From Bolinopsis microptera (Eukaryota > Ctenophora > Tentaculata > Lobata > Bolinopsidae): a stretch of 60,000 bases of DNA. The DNA lies in NCBI RefSeq assembly GCF_026151205.1, contig NC_087074.1, positions 12,073,182 to 12,133,181 of the forward strand. The letters are read 5' to 3'. The position numbers were made by a program, and so were the translations under genes. The first letter of the stretch is position 1. Each line of letters opens with the position of its first letter. The notes under the pieces are model-generated. The model searched no databases and was not told the DNA's origin. It was given only the letters and a program-made list of their open reading frames with translations. Below, piece by piece: positions 9,821 to 21,400 of this stretch.

Positions 9821-11645
9821 ATGCAATCATTTGTTGAGTTTATGTCGAAATCAGTCAACAGTTCAATACATCTAGAAGAAACTCATCCTGAGGAGATTCT
9901 TGAAATAATTCAAGAATTCGTTAACGGAAAAGCCAGTGATATACCAATAGCAGTTATCAAGAAACCGGCTCATCTCTTATCCAACATATTAGCAAATTTG
10001 TATAATACATGTATTCAAAAAGGCACGTTCCCATCCATATTCAAAATAGGCAAAGTAACTCCTATCCATAAAAAAGATAATAAAGAAAATATTGAAAATT
10101 ATAGACCTGTGTCAATATTGCCAATCTTTGGTAAAATATTTGAAAAAATAATATACAAACGGCTTTATACCTTTTTCACTGCTAATGACATTCTCAGTAA
10201 TGAACAATTTGGTTTTCGAAAAGGCCACTCAACCTCACATGCACTCCACAAATCAGTTCATTCAATCACAACATCAACATCCAGTGGTAATCATGTTCTA
10301 GGAATCTTTATTGACCTAAGCAAAGCTTTTGACACTCTTGACCATGGCATTCTCCTGAGGAAACTGGAAAATTATGGGGTAAGAGGTCTAGCTCTAGGAC
10401 TTCTAAAAAGCTATTTATCCGATAGATCACAGTATGTTTCATTTCTCAACACTACATCAGTGACTATGAATGTAAAATATGGAGTTCCCCAAGGTTCCAT
10501 ACTAGGCCCTCTACTTTTCTTATTTTATATGAACGACATAATAAACTGTTACAAAGGCGATGAATGCAAATTTGTGCTCTATGCTGATGACACAAATATA
10601 TTTATCACTGGACCGTCCAAAGAAGCAACATACTTGAAGGCCAATAAAGTTCTTGATTTCGTATGCAAATTCATGAGAAGTAATCTCTTACATATAAATA
10701 TGTCTAAATGCTGCTACATACATTTTCTACCTGCATACGAATCTGATGAAACCTGCGCCAGGGTTAGGCCGTATGCCAATGAACATGACAAATCACAAGG
10801 AATATTTATAAATGGACACAAAATTGTCAAGGTTAGCAACACCAAATTTCTTGGTGTAGTAATTGATGAAAAACTTAGCTGGGGCCCACATATAGAATAT
10901 CTAAGAAAAAAAATTAGATCCACTACAGGAGCACTTAACAGGATTAAACATTCAGTTCCAGGGGAACACTACCAAAAAATATACTCTGCATTATTGGAAT
11001 CACATCTTGCTTACGGAATAAGTGTTTGGGGCTCAGCTCTCAAAGACCAACCAAACGATAAGCTGTTCATAACTCAGAAACGTTGTATAAGAATCCTTTT
11101 TGGAGACCTAAATGCATACCTCGACAAACATGCCACTTGTGCACGAGCCAGACCTTATACAAAACAGAGGTTAGGAGCTGCTTTTTTCGAAAAAGAGCAC
11201 ACCAAGCCCATTTTTAATCGACTAAAATTGCTTACTGTTCAAAACTTGTACAAATACCACTGTATATCTGAGATATTTCGAATTATGAAATTTCGCACTC
11301 CATACTCGTTGTATTGTACTATAGACTCATTCAAAACGTGATACAAGCAATGTCATAATCCTCCCAAGAAAAACCAACACTTTTCTTTATATAGCCTCCA
11401 AATTGTGGAATAGCATACATAAACGGATTCTAAATGAGAATGGGGAAATCCTCACTACTTCTGTATCTTTGGTTAAATTACGCTGTAAAAGTATCATCCT
11501 GGGATCTCAATCCATCAACAATAATAACACCTGGACTTACCACAACTTTCACATCGCCCCTCACTCAATCACAGACCAAACCATCTCATCACTCACTCAC
11601 CAAATTGCCGACCCAATATCTATTGAAGTGGCGAAAATTTTCTAG
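9821..11645 (+). mobile_element. LINE reverse transcriptase, CR1/Jockey group, 5'-truncated
   Basis: The main frame (9821-11341, 506 residues) contains a full reverse transcriptase core. It shows KVTPIHKKDNKENIENYRPV, QFGFRKGHST, FIDLSKAFD (residues 163-171), GVPQGSILGP (221-230), FVLYADD (251-257) and the later FLGVVIDEKLSW. The three catalytic aspartates (D165, D256, D257) are intact. One extra base near 11338-11342 moves the tail into the next frame, where IASKLWNSIHKRIL and the rest run to 11645. Adding that tail gives about 607 residues. No apurinic endonuclease domain lies upstream, because R1 and poly(C) repeats replace it. The copy is therefore 5'-truncated and frameshifted, although fairly young by its intact core. 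Confidence 0.93.
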
Positions 11646-12057
11646 ACAAATGATATTTCGATATTATTGCTGCAGCAGATACAAATACCAACATTATTAT
11701 ATTCCCAAACGTTTGAACCTTTAAATTAACTAGGAAAGTCAATCCTCAACTTGACTTTTACTGTTTTAAACAGATATGATGATATTAACTTAATTTATTA
11801 TTATTATTTTTTTTTTTACATACTCCTTCTTAGTGAGGTGACTTGGGGTCCATAAATATAACAATACAAGCTGATAAACCAAAAAGAACAACTGGGGTAG
11901 GTAGGTAGCCCTGGTGGGTGCGTAAACTTTACGGTCTGCTCTCTCCAAGATCAGCCTGCTTCTCCATTTTACCGTGAAGCCTAATTTCTAGTTTTTATAA
12001 AATATACAATGCAAGTGCAGGTTTACTAATCTTAATCTACTTAACAACATTAATAAT
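11646..12057. other. 3' flank of the LINE, no gene seen
   Basis: This probably includes the LINE 3' untranslated sequence up to the T-rich stretch near 11806. No further feature is recognised. Confidence 0.35.
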
Positions 12058-13060
12058 AAAATTATTCAAACAATATACACATAATATAGCAATGACACTA
12101 TATAAAAACAAACCTTTAAGAATATAAAAAATTCCCTAAACACTTAAAAATTACCCTTGGCCTTGTGGCTCCAAGTTAAGATCTAGACTGTTTATATTAA
12201 CAATGTTTTTTCTCGCACCTCTGTCTCCACGGAGAGAAATCACTGTTGTTCTTAGGATTTCAAAGCGAAGGCGCTTTCTGATGTAACCTACAGCATCCGA
12301 GTACCTCTGGCCAGTGTGGTACTCCATCTTACTGGCCAGCTTTTTTACCAGTCTTTCAGCCTCACTACCCATTCCACCAGAAGTCGAGAACACTAAAGGT
12401 GTGAAGCTTCCTTTCTCCACTTCAAGAACCCTTGCGTTGTAACATCGCTTTTTCTCATTTTCATGGGACTGGTACATTGCTGGGATCGATTTGCTTGCAT
12501 TGGAGGGGGCTGGGGCATGAAATACCCTTACATCAAAATATGCCCTCTCTGAAGCATTCCAAATCGATCTTGCAGAAATGTCCAGCCTAGCTTGGTCTCC
12601 AAGTACTGTTCCCTTAGGCAACTTCAGACCATCAACTGGAAGAAGAACTGGCTCAGTCTGCACATCCTTGCATTTCACAGTTCTCATTAGTTCAGCAAAG
12701 GTGTCTCTCAGCGAGTTGTGCCGCAGTGACACATATCCACCGAGTTTGCAGATGAGCGCATGGTTTACTGAGTACTTTTGGCCACACGTACATGTCTTAG
12801 GGCTGTCCTTTAAGTTTAGGTTATATCTGAGTGCTATTGCGTCTGAGAACTGTTGTTTGTTCATCAGATATCCATACTCTTTTAAAGGTAGTGCTGTTAA
12901 CCAAGCACTTGCCCCTTTCTCAGCAGCTAGTTGGAACATCAACTTTGCCAGTGGTGTTGACTTGAGCTCCTGGCGTATTTCCGATCTACTTAACAACTCA
13001 ATAGCCCAAGTCACCATACCCGTAGTATATTCCATGGTAATAGAAGAGCTTTAAAGTTTT
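12058..13060 (-). mobile_element. family A LINE tail, copy 2 (zinc knuckle and endonuclease-like region)
   Basis: The minus-strand ORF 13035-12151 (294 residues) is a C-terminal piece of a retroelement polyprotein widely found in invertebrates. It carries a zinc-knuckle-like C82-x-C84-x7-H92-x3-C96 in CTCGQKYSVNHALIC. Acidic strand motifs follow: RLDIS (D152) and YFDVRVF (D168). Then come FTPLVFSTSGGMG and RKRLRFEILRTTVISLRG. The layout resembles the CCHC-plus-restriction-like endonuclease end of R2/NeSL-type LINEs. That assignment is an inference from the pattern, not an alignment. No reverse transcriptase remains upstream because of an in-frame stop, so the copy is 5'-truncated. The 3' untranslated region matches copy 1. 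Confidence 0.75.
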
Positions 13061-13359
13061 TCAAATTGTTGCTATAATTGATTTAAATAAAAATTTGTTG
13101 TTTTCTCGAAAAATTTGTTGTTTTCTTGCTCAGCCTGTCATTCCGCCTAATCTCTATTTGGTTGTTTACCAACCGAAATAGGGTAACCAAAATCAGGTAA
13201 GCCAAGCACCTTTTAAACTACTTATTATTATAGCCGGATATTCGATCAATTTCTTAATTTTATCACTATCAGACTCAGAGTGAAATTGAGTGGAATTTCA
13301 ATTAAAATATTGTCAAATTGTTATTATTCTAGAGGGTAAAAAAAGAAAATTTTGATTAC
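13061..13359. other. spacer with dispersed repeat fragment
   Basis: No gene is visible. The segment around 13137-13165 is an inverted copy of sequence at about 9090-9120. Confidence 0.4.
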
Positions 13360-13368
13360 GTAATCAAC

Positions 13369-13476
13369 TTGATTGACGATGTCAATCCTTCGCATCTCGC
13401 CGATCTGCTTAAGTTGCTGTGGTTGCGAGACGCATTATTGGATGCGCGCGCGACCCAGTAGTGCATCGCGCTACAA
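13369..13476 (+). mobile_element. M1 miniature element, 108 bp
   Basis: It begins TTGATTGACGATGTCAATCC and ends GTGCATCGCGCTACAA. A perfect nine-base duplication GTAATCAAC lies at 13360-13368 and 13477-13485. The interior holds a variant of the CGGCGCGGCACAGTA-type GC-rich core shared by all M1 copies. The ends form an imperfect inverted repeat that shares TTG and CGATG. Confidence 0.85.
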
Positions 13477-13538
13477 GTAATCAACGACCGCGCGGCGCGT
13501 CGAAGTCCTCCAAATATCTGTTTATGCAATCGCAATGT

Positions 13539-13664
13539 TTGATTCACGATGTCAATCCTTCGCAGCTCGGTGAGGCACAGTGGTGCATCTCGCCGATCTA
13601 CCGAAGTGGTTGCGAGAAGAATTATTTGATGCGCGGCGCGACCCAGTAGTGCATCGCGCTACAA
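13539..13664 (+). mobile_element. M1 miniature element, 126 bp
   Basis: It begins TTGATTCACGATGTCAATCC and ends GCATCGCGCTACAA. A nine-base duplication TCGCAATGT is present at 13530-13538 and 13665-13673. It lies only 53 bases from the previous M1 copy, in the same orientation. Confidence 0.85.
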
Positions 13665-13703
13665 TCGCAATGTGCTCCAACAATGTGGCCCACGTACCTT
13701 AGT

Positions 13704-13752
13704 GGGTGATACTCGTAGAATATTTGTTTCAAAGACCGTCGACGAGTCCAGA
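13704..13752 (+). repeat. structured hairpin repeat, copy 2
   Basis: This copy keeps the outer ACTCGT/ACGAGT pair and the conserved GACCGTCGACGAGTCC segment. The inner stem is shorter (ATTTG with CAAA). Confidence 0.6.
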
Positions 13753-13856
13753 TCAGCGAGCGTCTTGGTTGTAAACCTATAAAACGTACTGTATTCTGTG
13801 TAAAATTATTTTTATTCCTTTTGTTGCGACATGTGAAAATGCTCTTATTATCTTAC

Positions 13857-14450
13857 TAGTGTAACCCGGCCTACGGCCGGGATTTCACTGCCGCAGTTAA
13901 AAAGGGTAGGAGTAATTACCCGCTGAGTCAAAACCCGGATTAGGCGAGCAATTGTATTCGGAGTGCCCTCACGTATGCTTAAAAAATAGTAATTCTTAAT
14001 CAATAATCAATAGAAATTAACCCTGCACCACACCAGCCTATCATATTTGTGAACATGCATTACATTGTCGTATGAAAGTATGAACTCTCTCTACAGTCCA
14101 AACAGACCGTTTGAGCACTCCCTCCCCTAATAAGTTCATAGTATCATATGACCATGTAATATATACGCCATGTAATATATACGCTACATATGCAGAGAGA
14201 GAGAGAGCTAGCCCCGTAACTCTTGCCGTTCTTCTCAAGCCATTTTATGTAACATATTTTGTGGTACAAAACCATCAATTAAACCACTTACCACCGGCCG
14301 ATTTTTATAAAATTTGCTTATGGGCTTCATCAAAGTTTTGTCGGCACTATACCGAAAAAACCAGTCCCGTAACTATTACCGTTTTTTTTGTATAACCGTT
14401 CGGAAATTACACACAGACAGACACACAGACAGACACACACACATTCTGGT
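13857..14450. repeat. dispersed repeat with CCCGGCC hairpin and internal duplication
   Basis: A seven-base-pair hairpin CCCGGCC-TAC-GGCCGGG lies at 13865-13881. Two related segments occur at about 14209-14230 (CCCCGTAACTCTTGCCGTTC) and 14371-14400 (CCCGTAACTATTACCGTTTT). The unit ends in an ACAGACAGACACACAC simple repeat at about 14410-14445. It looks like a non-coding mobile element, but I could not place its ends. Confidence 0.4.
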
Positions 14451-14508
14451 GTTATTAAGTTGATATATTAGGGAAAGGAGTTTACTCGACGTTTCAATGT
14501 AACTTTTA

Positions 14509-14567
14509 ACGGGTGATACTCGTAAAATATCTGTTCCATATATTGGACCGTCGACGAGTCCAACTCG
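14509..14567 (+). repeat. structured hairpin repeat, copy 3
   Basis: It matches copy 1 over the whole unit (GGGTGATACTCGTAAAATAT, then GACCGTCGACGAGTCCAACT). Changes in the inner arms keep five pairs (AATAT with ATATT). Confidence 0.6.
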
Positions 14568-15435
14568 GCGCGCGTCCTGGTAGGTTGTAAACCTACAATA
14601 GATTTGTAGTGTTTAATGATTAGTTTAAAACACGTACCTTACATCATCAATTTTAAGTGCATACCTTACCATGAGCTAGATAAAGAAACTTGCGTGCGCG
14701 CGCGCGCCGGTGCGTGAAGAGTTGCGCTAAATTAGCTTCAGTTTATATGCAAACGAGCTCATTTTTGCTAGTACTTTAGCTCAAGTTAAGAACATTTCCC
14801 ACAAATTTGAATCTAACCCCTAACGGCGCGGTCATCACATACATTCCAATGGCCGATGTAGTCTCAGTGTTGTAGGACATCAAATACTATGAACAGAGAT
14901 CAGCTTCAAGGCACTACAAAGTAATACTCATGCGTTGAAACATTAGAATGGAAAATTTATGCACTGAATAAAATTTTAACACAAACTTAAGTCAGCAAAG
15001 ATTCTGGGGCTTCCTCGTACAAAATGACTACAAAATTTTCAGCCATTTACATTATTAGAAATCACCGGTCTCAGTAAAAAATGCCATGTTCGATTTTAAA
15101 GGAATTTACGCTAAAAACAACTCATGTTTTCATAACAAACAAACCCCAGAACGCAGGGATGCCAAATTTTCGATTTCATATCGCAATGGTAGATAATGTA
15201 AGTTATCTGGATCTTACTTTTATAGTACAGAATACATACATTTCTCAGCCCAAATTTATAAAAATAATCAAGCGCTTTAAAACCAGAGTTGATAACGCTC
15301 GCCTTGATCATTTCAGCGGCAAAGATATAACGGTTTCAAAGATCAGACAAAATTTAAAAAGAGAGACATCATGCCCAAATAATTTACTAGTTTATCAATT
15401 ATCTAGAAAAAATAATTTAAGGAAGCTTCGGAATT
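14568..15435. other. 3' flank of importin alpha
   Basis: I see no supported gene. A 121-codon plus-strand frame at 15081-15446 has no recognisable family features and runs antisense into the last importin exon. An alternating GC tract (GCGCGCGCGCGC) lies near 14694-14707. Confidence 0.35.
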
Positions 15436-18400
15436 TTAGAAAGTGAAACCACCCGGTGGCTGTTGTATGTCCGGATTAAATGTGTACTGTTGTCCAGTGA
15501 TCTGTGGGTCCAATGCTGCATCCGTTTCGTCACCGCTAAAGTATTTCTCGACAATGTCAAACGCCTTCTTGTAGATTTCCTGATTCTCATGATTCTGCAG
15601 ATACTCAATCTTTTCCAGACCTAGAAAAGGAGATACAATTAACAATTACTATATAAGGAGAACATATATCTTAAAGAGCTAAGGTCGAGCATCTATCTAC
15701 CCATTCCAGATAGAAAAAAGATGCAGTTAACAATAACTTTATAAGGAGAACATTTATCTTGAAGAGCTAAGGTCGATTGCCTGCCATCTTAAATAACTGT
15801 ATAATATATATCCACCGGAATTAAAGTCATCTAAATGCGCTCTCATCGGATCTGGCTCGATAATAACGATTCTCAGCAAACTGATCAAGTTATCAAAAGC
15901 CTATAAATTAACTTGCCAAGCAAACTCTCCTTATGACCATGAAAGTACCTATTCAAGTATTTTAAGAACATATAACTTACCGTCTCCCTCCTCGATGAGA
16001 ATACAGTAAGGGTTAGAGGTAAGGTTGGCATCACTCTGGAATTCCTCCTGTCCTGCCCTCAAAATGTTGTCCAGTCCGTCTAGAGCCACGTGGATTATCT
16101 TACCATCGTTAACGTTCAACAGGTCACACAAGGGCTTTATACACTGTTGGTTTACTAGATACCTGTAAAGTAAGGACGTTAAAATATTAGTCGATGAAGT
16201 GAAGGGGGGGGGGGTGCAGGCTGCCTTAGAGGAGGGAGAGGGTGCACTGTACAGGCTGCTAAGTGGAGGGAGGGGGTGCAGACTGCTAAGTGAAGGGAGG
16301 GGGTGCACTGAGCTGAGCAGGCTGCTAAGTGGAGGGAGAGGTGCACTGTACAGGCTGCTAAGTGGAGGGAGGGGGTGCAGACTGCTAAGTGGAGGGAGGG
16401 GTGCACTGAGCAGGCTGCTAAGTGGAGGGAGGGGGAGCAGACTGCTAAGTGAAGGGAGGGGGTGCACTGAGCAGGCTGCTAAGTGGAGGGAGGGGGAGCA
16501 GACTGCTAAGTGGAGGGAGGGGTACACTGTGCAGGCTGCTAAGTGGAGGGAGGGGTGCAGAGTGCTAAGTGAAGGGAGGGGGTGCACTGAGCAGGCTGCT
16601 AAGTGGAGGGAGGGGGAGCAGACTGCTAAGTGGAGGGAGGGGTACACTGTGCAGGCTGCTAAGTGGAGGGAGGGGGTACAGGCTGCTAAGTGGAGGGAGG
16701 GGGTGCAGACTGCTAAGTGGAGGGAGGGTGTGCAGGCTGCTAATTTGAGGGAGGGGTACACTGAGCAGGCTGCTAAGTGGAGGGAGGGGTGCACTGTGCA
16801 GGCTGCTAAGTGGAGGGAGGGGGTGCAGGGTGCTAAGTGGAGGGAGGGGGTGCAGGCTGCTAAGTGGAGGGAGGGGGTGCAGAGTGCTAAGTGAAGGGAG
16901 GGGGTGCACTGAGCAGGCTGCTAAGTGGAGGGAGGGGGAGCAGACTGCTAAGTGGAGGGAGGGGTACACTGTGCAGGCTGCTAAGTGGAGGGAGGGGGTA
17001 CAGGCTGCTAAGTGGAGGGAGGGGGTGCAGAGTGCTAAGTGAAGGGAGGGGGTGCACTGAGCAGGCTGCTAAGTGGAGGGAGGGGGAGCAGACTGCTAAG
17101 TGGAGGGAGGGGTACACTGTGCAGGCTGCTAAGTGGAGGGAGGGTGTGCAGGCTGCTAAGTGGAGGGAGGGGTACACTGTGCAGGCTGCTAAGTGGAGGG
17201 AGGGTGTGCAGGCTGCTAAGTGGAGGGAGGGTGTGCAGGCTGCTAAGTGGAGGGAGGGGTACACTGTGCAGACTGCTAAGTGGAGGGAGGGGGTGCACTG
17301 TGCAGGCTGCTAATTGGAGGGAGGGGGTGCAGAGTGCTAAGTGAAGGGAGGGGGTGCACTGAGCAGGCTGCTAAGTGGAGGGAGGGGGAGCAGACTGCTA
17401 AGTGGAGGGAGGGGTACACTGAGCAGGCTGCTAAGTGGAGGGAGGGTGTGCAGGCTGCTAAGTGGAGGGAGGGGGTGCAGGCTGCCTTAGTGGAGGGAGG
17501 GTGTGCAGGCTGCTAATTTGAGGGAGGGGTGCACTGAGCAGGCTGCTAAGTGGAGGGAGGGTGTGCAGGCTGCTAAGTGGAGGGAGGGGGTGCAGGCTGC
17601 CTTAGTGGAGGGAGGGGGTACAGGCTGCTAAGTGGAGGGAGGGGGTGCAGGCTGCCAATTGGAGGGAGGGGGTACAGGCTGCTAATTGGAGGGAGGGGTA
17701 CACTGTGCAGGCTGCTAAGTGGAGGGAGGGGGTGCAGGCTGCTAAGTGGAGGGAGGGGGTGCAGGCTGCCTTAGTGGAGGGAGGGGGTGCAGGCTGCTAA
17801 GTGGAGGGAGGGTGTGCAGGCTGCTAAGTGGAGGGAGGGGGTGCAGGCTGCCTTAGTGGAGGGAGGGTGTGCAGGCTGCTAAGTGGAGGGAGGGTGTGCA
17901 GGCTGCCTTAGTGGAGGGAGGGGGTGCAGGCTGCTAAGTGGAGGGAGGGGGTGCACTGTGCAGGCTGCCAAGTGGAGGGAGGGGGTGCAGGCTGCCAATT
18001 GGAGGGAGGGGGTACAGGCTGCTAATTGGAGGGAGGGGTACACTGTGCAGGCTGCTAAGTGGAGGGAGGGGGTGCAGGCTGCTAAGTGGAGGGAGGGGGT
18101 GCAGGCTGCCTTAGTGGAGGGAGGGGGTGCAGGCTGCTAAGTGGAGGGAGGGTGTGCAGGCTGCTAATTTGAGGGAGGGGTACACTGTGCAGGCTGCCTT
18201 AGTGGAGGGAGGGGTACAGGCTGCTAAGTGGAGGGAGGGGGTGCACTGTGCAGGCTGCCAAGTGGAGGGAGGGTGTGCAGGCTGCCAATTGGAGGGAGGG
18301 GGTACAGGCTGCTAAGTGGAGGGAGGGGTACCCTGTGCAGGCTGCTAAGTGGAGGGAGGGAGTACAGGCTGGTAAGTGGAGGGAGGGGTGACCCCCCATG

Positions 18401-21400
18401 AAAGATCATTCCAAAGCCTTGCCAAGGAAAAGTTGACATGACAGCTGCTTGATAGAACTACGTTTCCATCAGGCAATATCATGAATATATATATAACGGC
18501 AGTAGTAACTAGTTACTGATGATACCATGCATTATACCGAACTATTGCAAACCAACAACGATTTCTGTCGTTAAATACCCCAAAAATTGCCTAAAATACA
18601 CGCCATAAAAAAGGCGCGGTCAAAAATCAGGTGAAAATGTTAATGTCACACAGTTTTTTTTAGATGGCTGAGTATTCTTAAGTACTATACTGTATTTCAA
18701 TTATTAAAAACTGCCTTGATCAGGCATTTTAGCCCAAAATAATAAATATTAGGCAATTTTTGGCTAAAAAAGGCAAAATTTCTTGACAGTGAAAAATGCT
18801 ATTTTTTCACGCGACGCCATTTTGGCATCTTGCAAAGTTTTTAATTACGGTTTTTTGCATGAAATCGGGCTAGCGTTTTACAATAAGGAAAGCTTATTTT
18901 CAAAGAAATTTAAGAAAGTCGATTTTAGGCCTATGCTAGCATGGTAGCCCACTGTGTAACTGCCACTATATACAAACTTTAGTCGCACACTACAAATATC
19001 ACGTGTTAACGGCTTGTTGATTTTAGCTTAACCATAATCTAAATACGAACATGCTAACGAAAAGTTATTTTCGGCGCGGTTTAAGACAACCAATTAGTCA
19101 CACTGACAAGTCGCTATATGACAACACAAACATTAGTCACTGTTGTACACAAAACGTGTACCTTACTGTTACGGAAATGTAAGTGTAGTATACAGTATAT
19201 TTTATAACAAAATGGAAGTCAAATCAAGTTGTATATTGAACGCAACTAAAAGAGAACTAACTTGATTTGTTCAAGAGACCCTCCACTAGTGGCGTTACTG
19301 ATAGCCCATGCTGCCTCCTTCCTTGTTTTAAATTCACTGTTCTGTAGTATGTCAACCAAGTGAGGGATTATTCCTGCTTCTATCACTGCCTGAAAATGGT
19401 ATAATAGCAATACAAGTATTGTGTAATGATATGATGGAGAAATCGATAAATAAATAAAGTCAAATTTAATACGGCAATTTATCGATAAATATTTGTGTCG
19501 ATTATATAAGAAACTATGGAATATGCAGTAAAGGATGCAGTCAATCAGATCATAAGACTGTTTTAGTACAAAATTAGGAAAATTAGGCTTAAAAGTGGAC
19601 TACTTAGACGAATGGATTATGGAATTAGCGAGGCCAGGCTCGCTCAACTAGAAAAGTCTCAACAATCAAGATCTAGGATCTAACAGTTTACAGGGTTTAT
19701 TAGAGGAGATGATTAGTAATTTAGGATGCGGTGACTAACTCATTAGGTTATTGACATCTTGTACATACTGTACAGTCCTAAAATTAGGTTATTACATCAC
19801 CTAGCATTTCAATCACAAACAATTCCAACACGCATGTAGCTACAAGCCTACTACACTGTTAGGCTTGTCTAACCGCAAAAAATGTAAACTATTTCTTTAC
19901 CTGGATTTGGTATTTGTTTCCGGCGGTGATGTTAGAAATGGTCCAACAGGCTTCCTTTCTGATGTTCTCTTTTGACGATGCTAACAAATGTAGTAAACAT
20001 GGTAACGCAGAACAGTTCAATATAACCTGAAGATTGTAAGTGTCATTGGAACGCTTACTGACTACGTAATAACTACTTAAAATAAAGATGGTATGTGGTA
20101 AATGGTTGCCGCGTAACAGCAACAAATAGTCACTGAACCACGATAAACGACGTGACTTTATATAACTTAACTTAGCAGAATACACTACAGTAGAGCTAAA
20201 TACATAAATGCAAATTCAAGTTACTCTCAACAATTAAATGTGTTATCTCCTCTACTTACGCTAAATATTCGTTTAAAAGTAAACATATGACAAAGTGCCC
20301 CCCCCCCCCCCCCCCCCCCCCCAAGAGTTGCAATACTGCACACCCATCTACACCACATTGCCTTATTGCAGGGTTGCATAAACTGCTCAGTTGTAGACAT
20401 TTTAACATGGTGATAGGCGACTAGACAGTAGACAAGGTGCTAATTATTCTAGATCTGGCAATTGGTCTGCACTCTGCAGTGTAATCACCTGTATACAGCT
20501 CAATGTGGTGTACAGTGTGTGTATTGGGATATTGCAGATTTACAGCTCATCTCAACACTTATAATCAATAATATATTAAATATATTATATTTTATGTGAA
20601 GATAAAGTTCCTAGCGAGAGGATTGCTTCATTTGTGGGAATGTCTTGTCTAATTTTCCACCAAACTGGACATGTTCAATGTTCATAATCCATATTCGAGT
20701 TTAAACTCAAGTTCAAAATTGTTAATGTTTTGTCCACAAACGACCGGAATTGGAATAACGCAAACCACGTGATCTGACCGGGGTAACGCATGACACGTGA
20801 CCGGACCACTTGCAGAACACAGCAACCAATAGGGAGACCACAAGAAGAGTTTAAGCTCAGGTTTGGGGAAAATTAAAGCTCCATCTCATTGACATGCTAT
20901 TGGTCTAAATTTGTGTCGTAAAAATCTTCAAGAACAGTCGTTACTATGTACAATGTACATATAATATAGAGTTTTCCCGATCTTAGCCTTGAGCTAATTG
21001 TGGCTTAAGAGCAATTTGAACCACCCTTAGCGGTGCACTCTGTGCGAATTTTAGTAGATTTTAGAATTTAAGCATATATCGATTATAATCTCGAACCATA
21101 TATATGGTAATTCACGCAAACTTAATTATAACTTTTAAAGTGCATCTCTCAGAGGTGACTAGAAATGAATTTGTGAATTGTACTTTATTTGAACCTAGAT
21201 TATAAAGATTTCCATTTAGAACCAGTGTTTGAACTAACAATGTATCTGTTAACGGTATAATATATAGTACCGGAGTTTAAACTAACAATATCTCTGTTAC
21301 ACCCCTGTTCCATGCCCAATGAACAGTGAACGAGGATGCACACGAGGATATGATTTCCATAATTTCGTCGAAATTTCAGATAGATATCCTCGCGGTGATC

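Noticed and set aside
15081-15446. 121-codon plus-strand frame
   Set aside because: No family resemblance, AT-driven composition, and overlap with the last importin alpha exon in antisense.
16199-18439. Long open frames on both strands (up to 281 codons) with Leu/Pro/Ser or Gly/Arg repeats
   Set aside because: They follow the minisatellite unit exactly, occur in several frames at once, and lie inside an importin alpha intron. They are by-products of a stop-poor repeat, not proteins.
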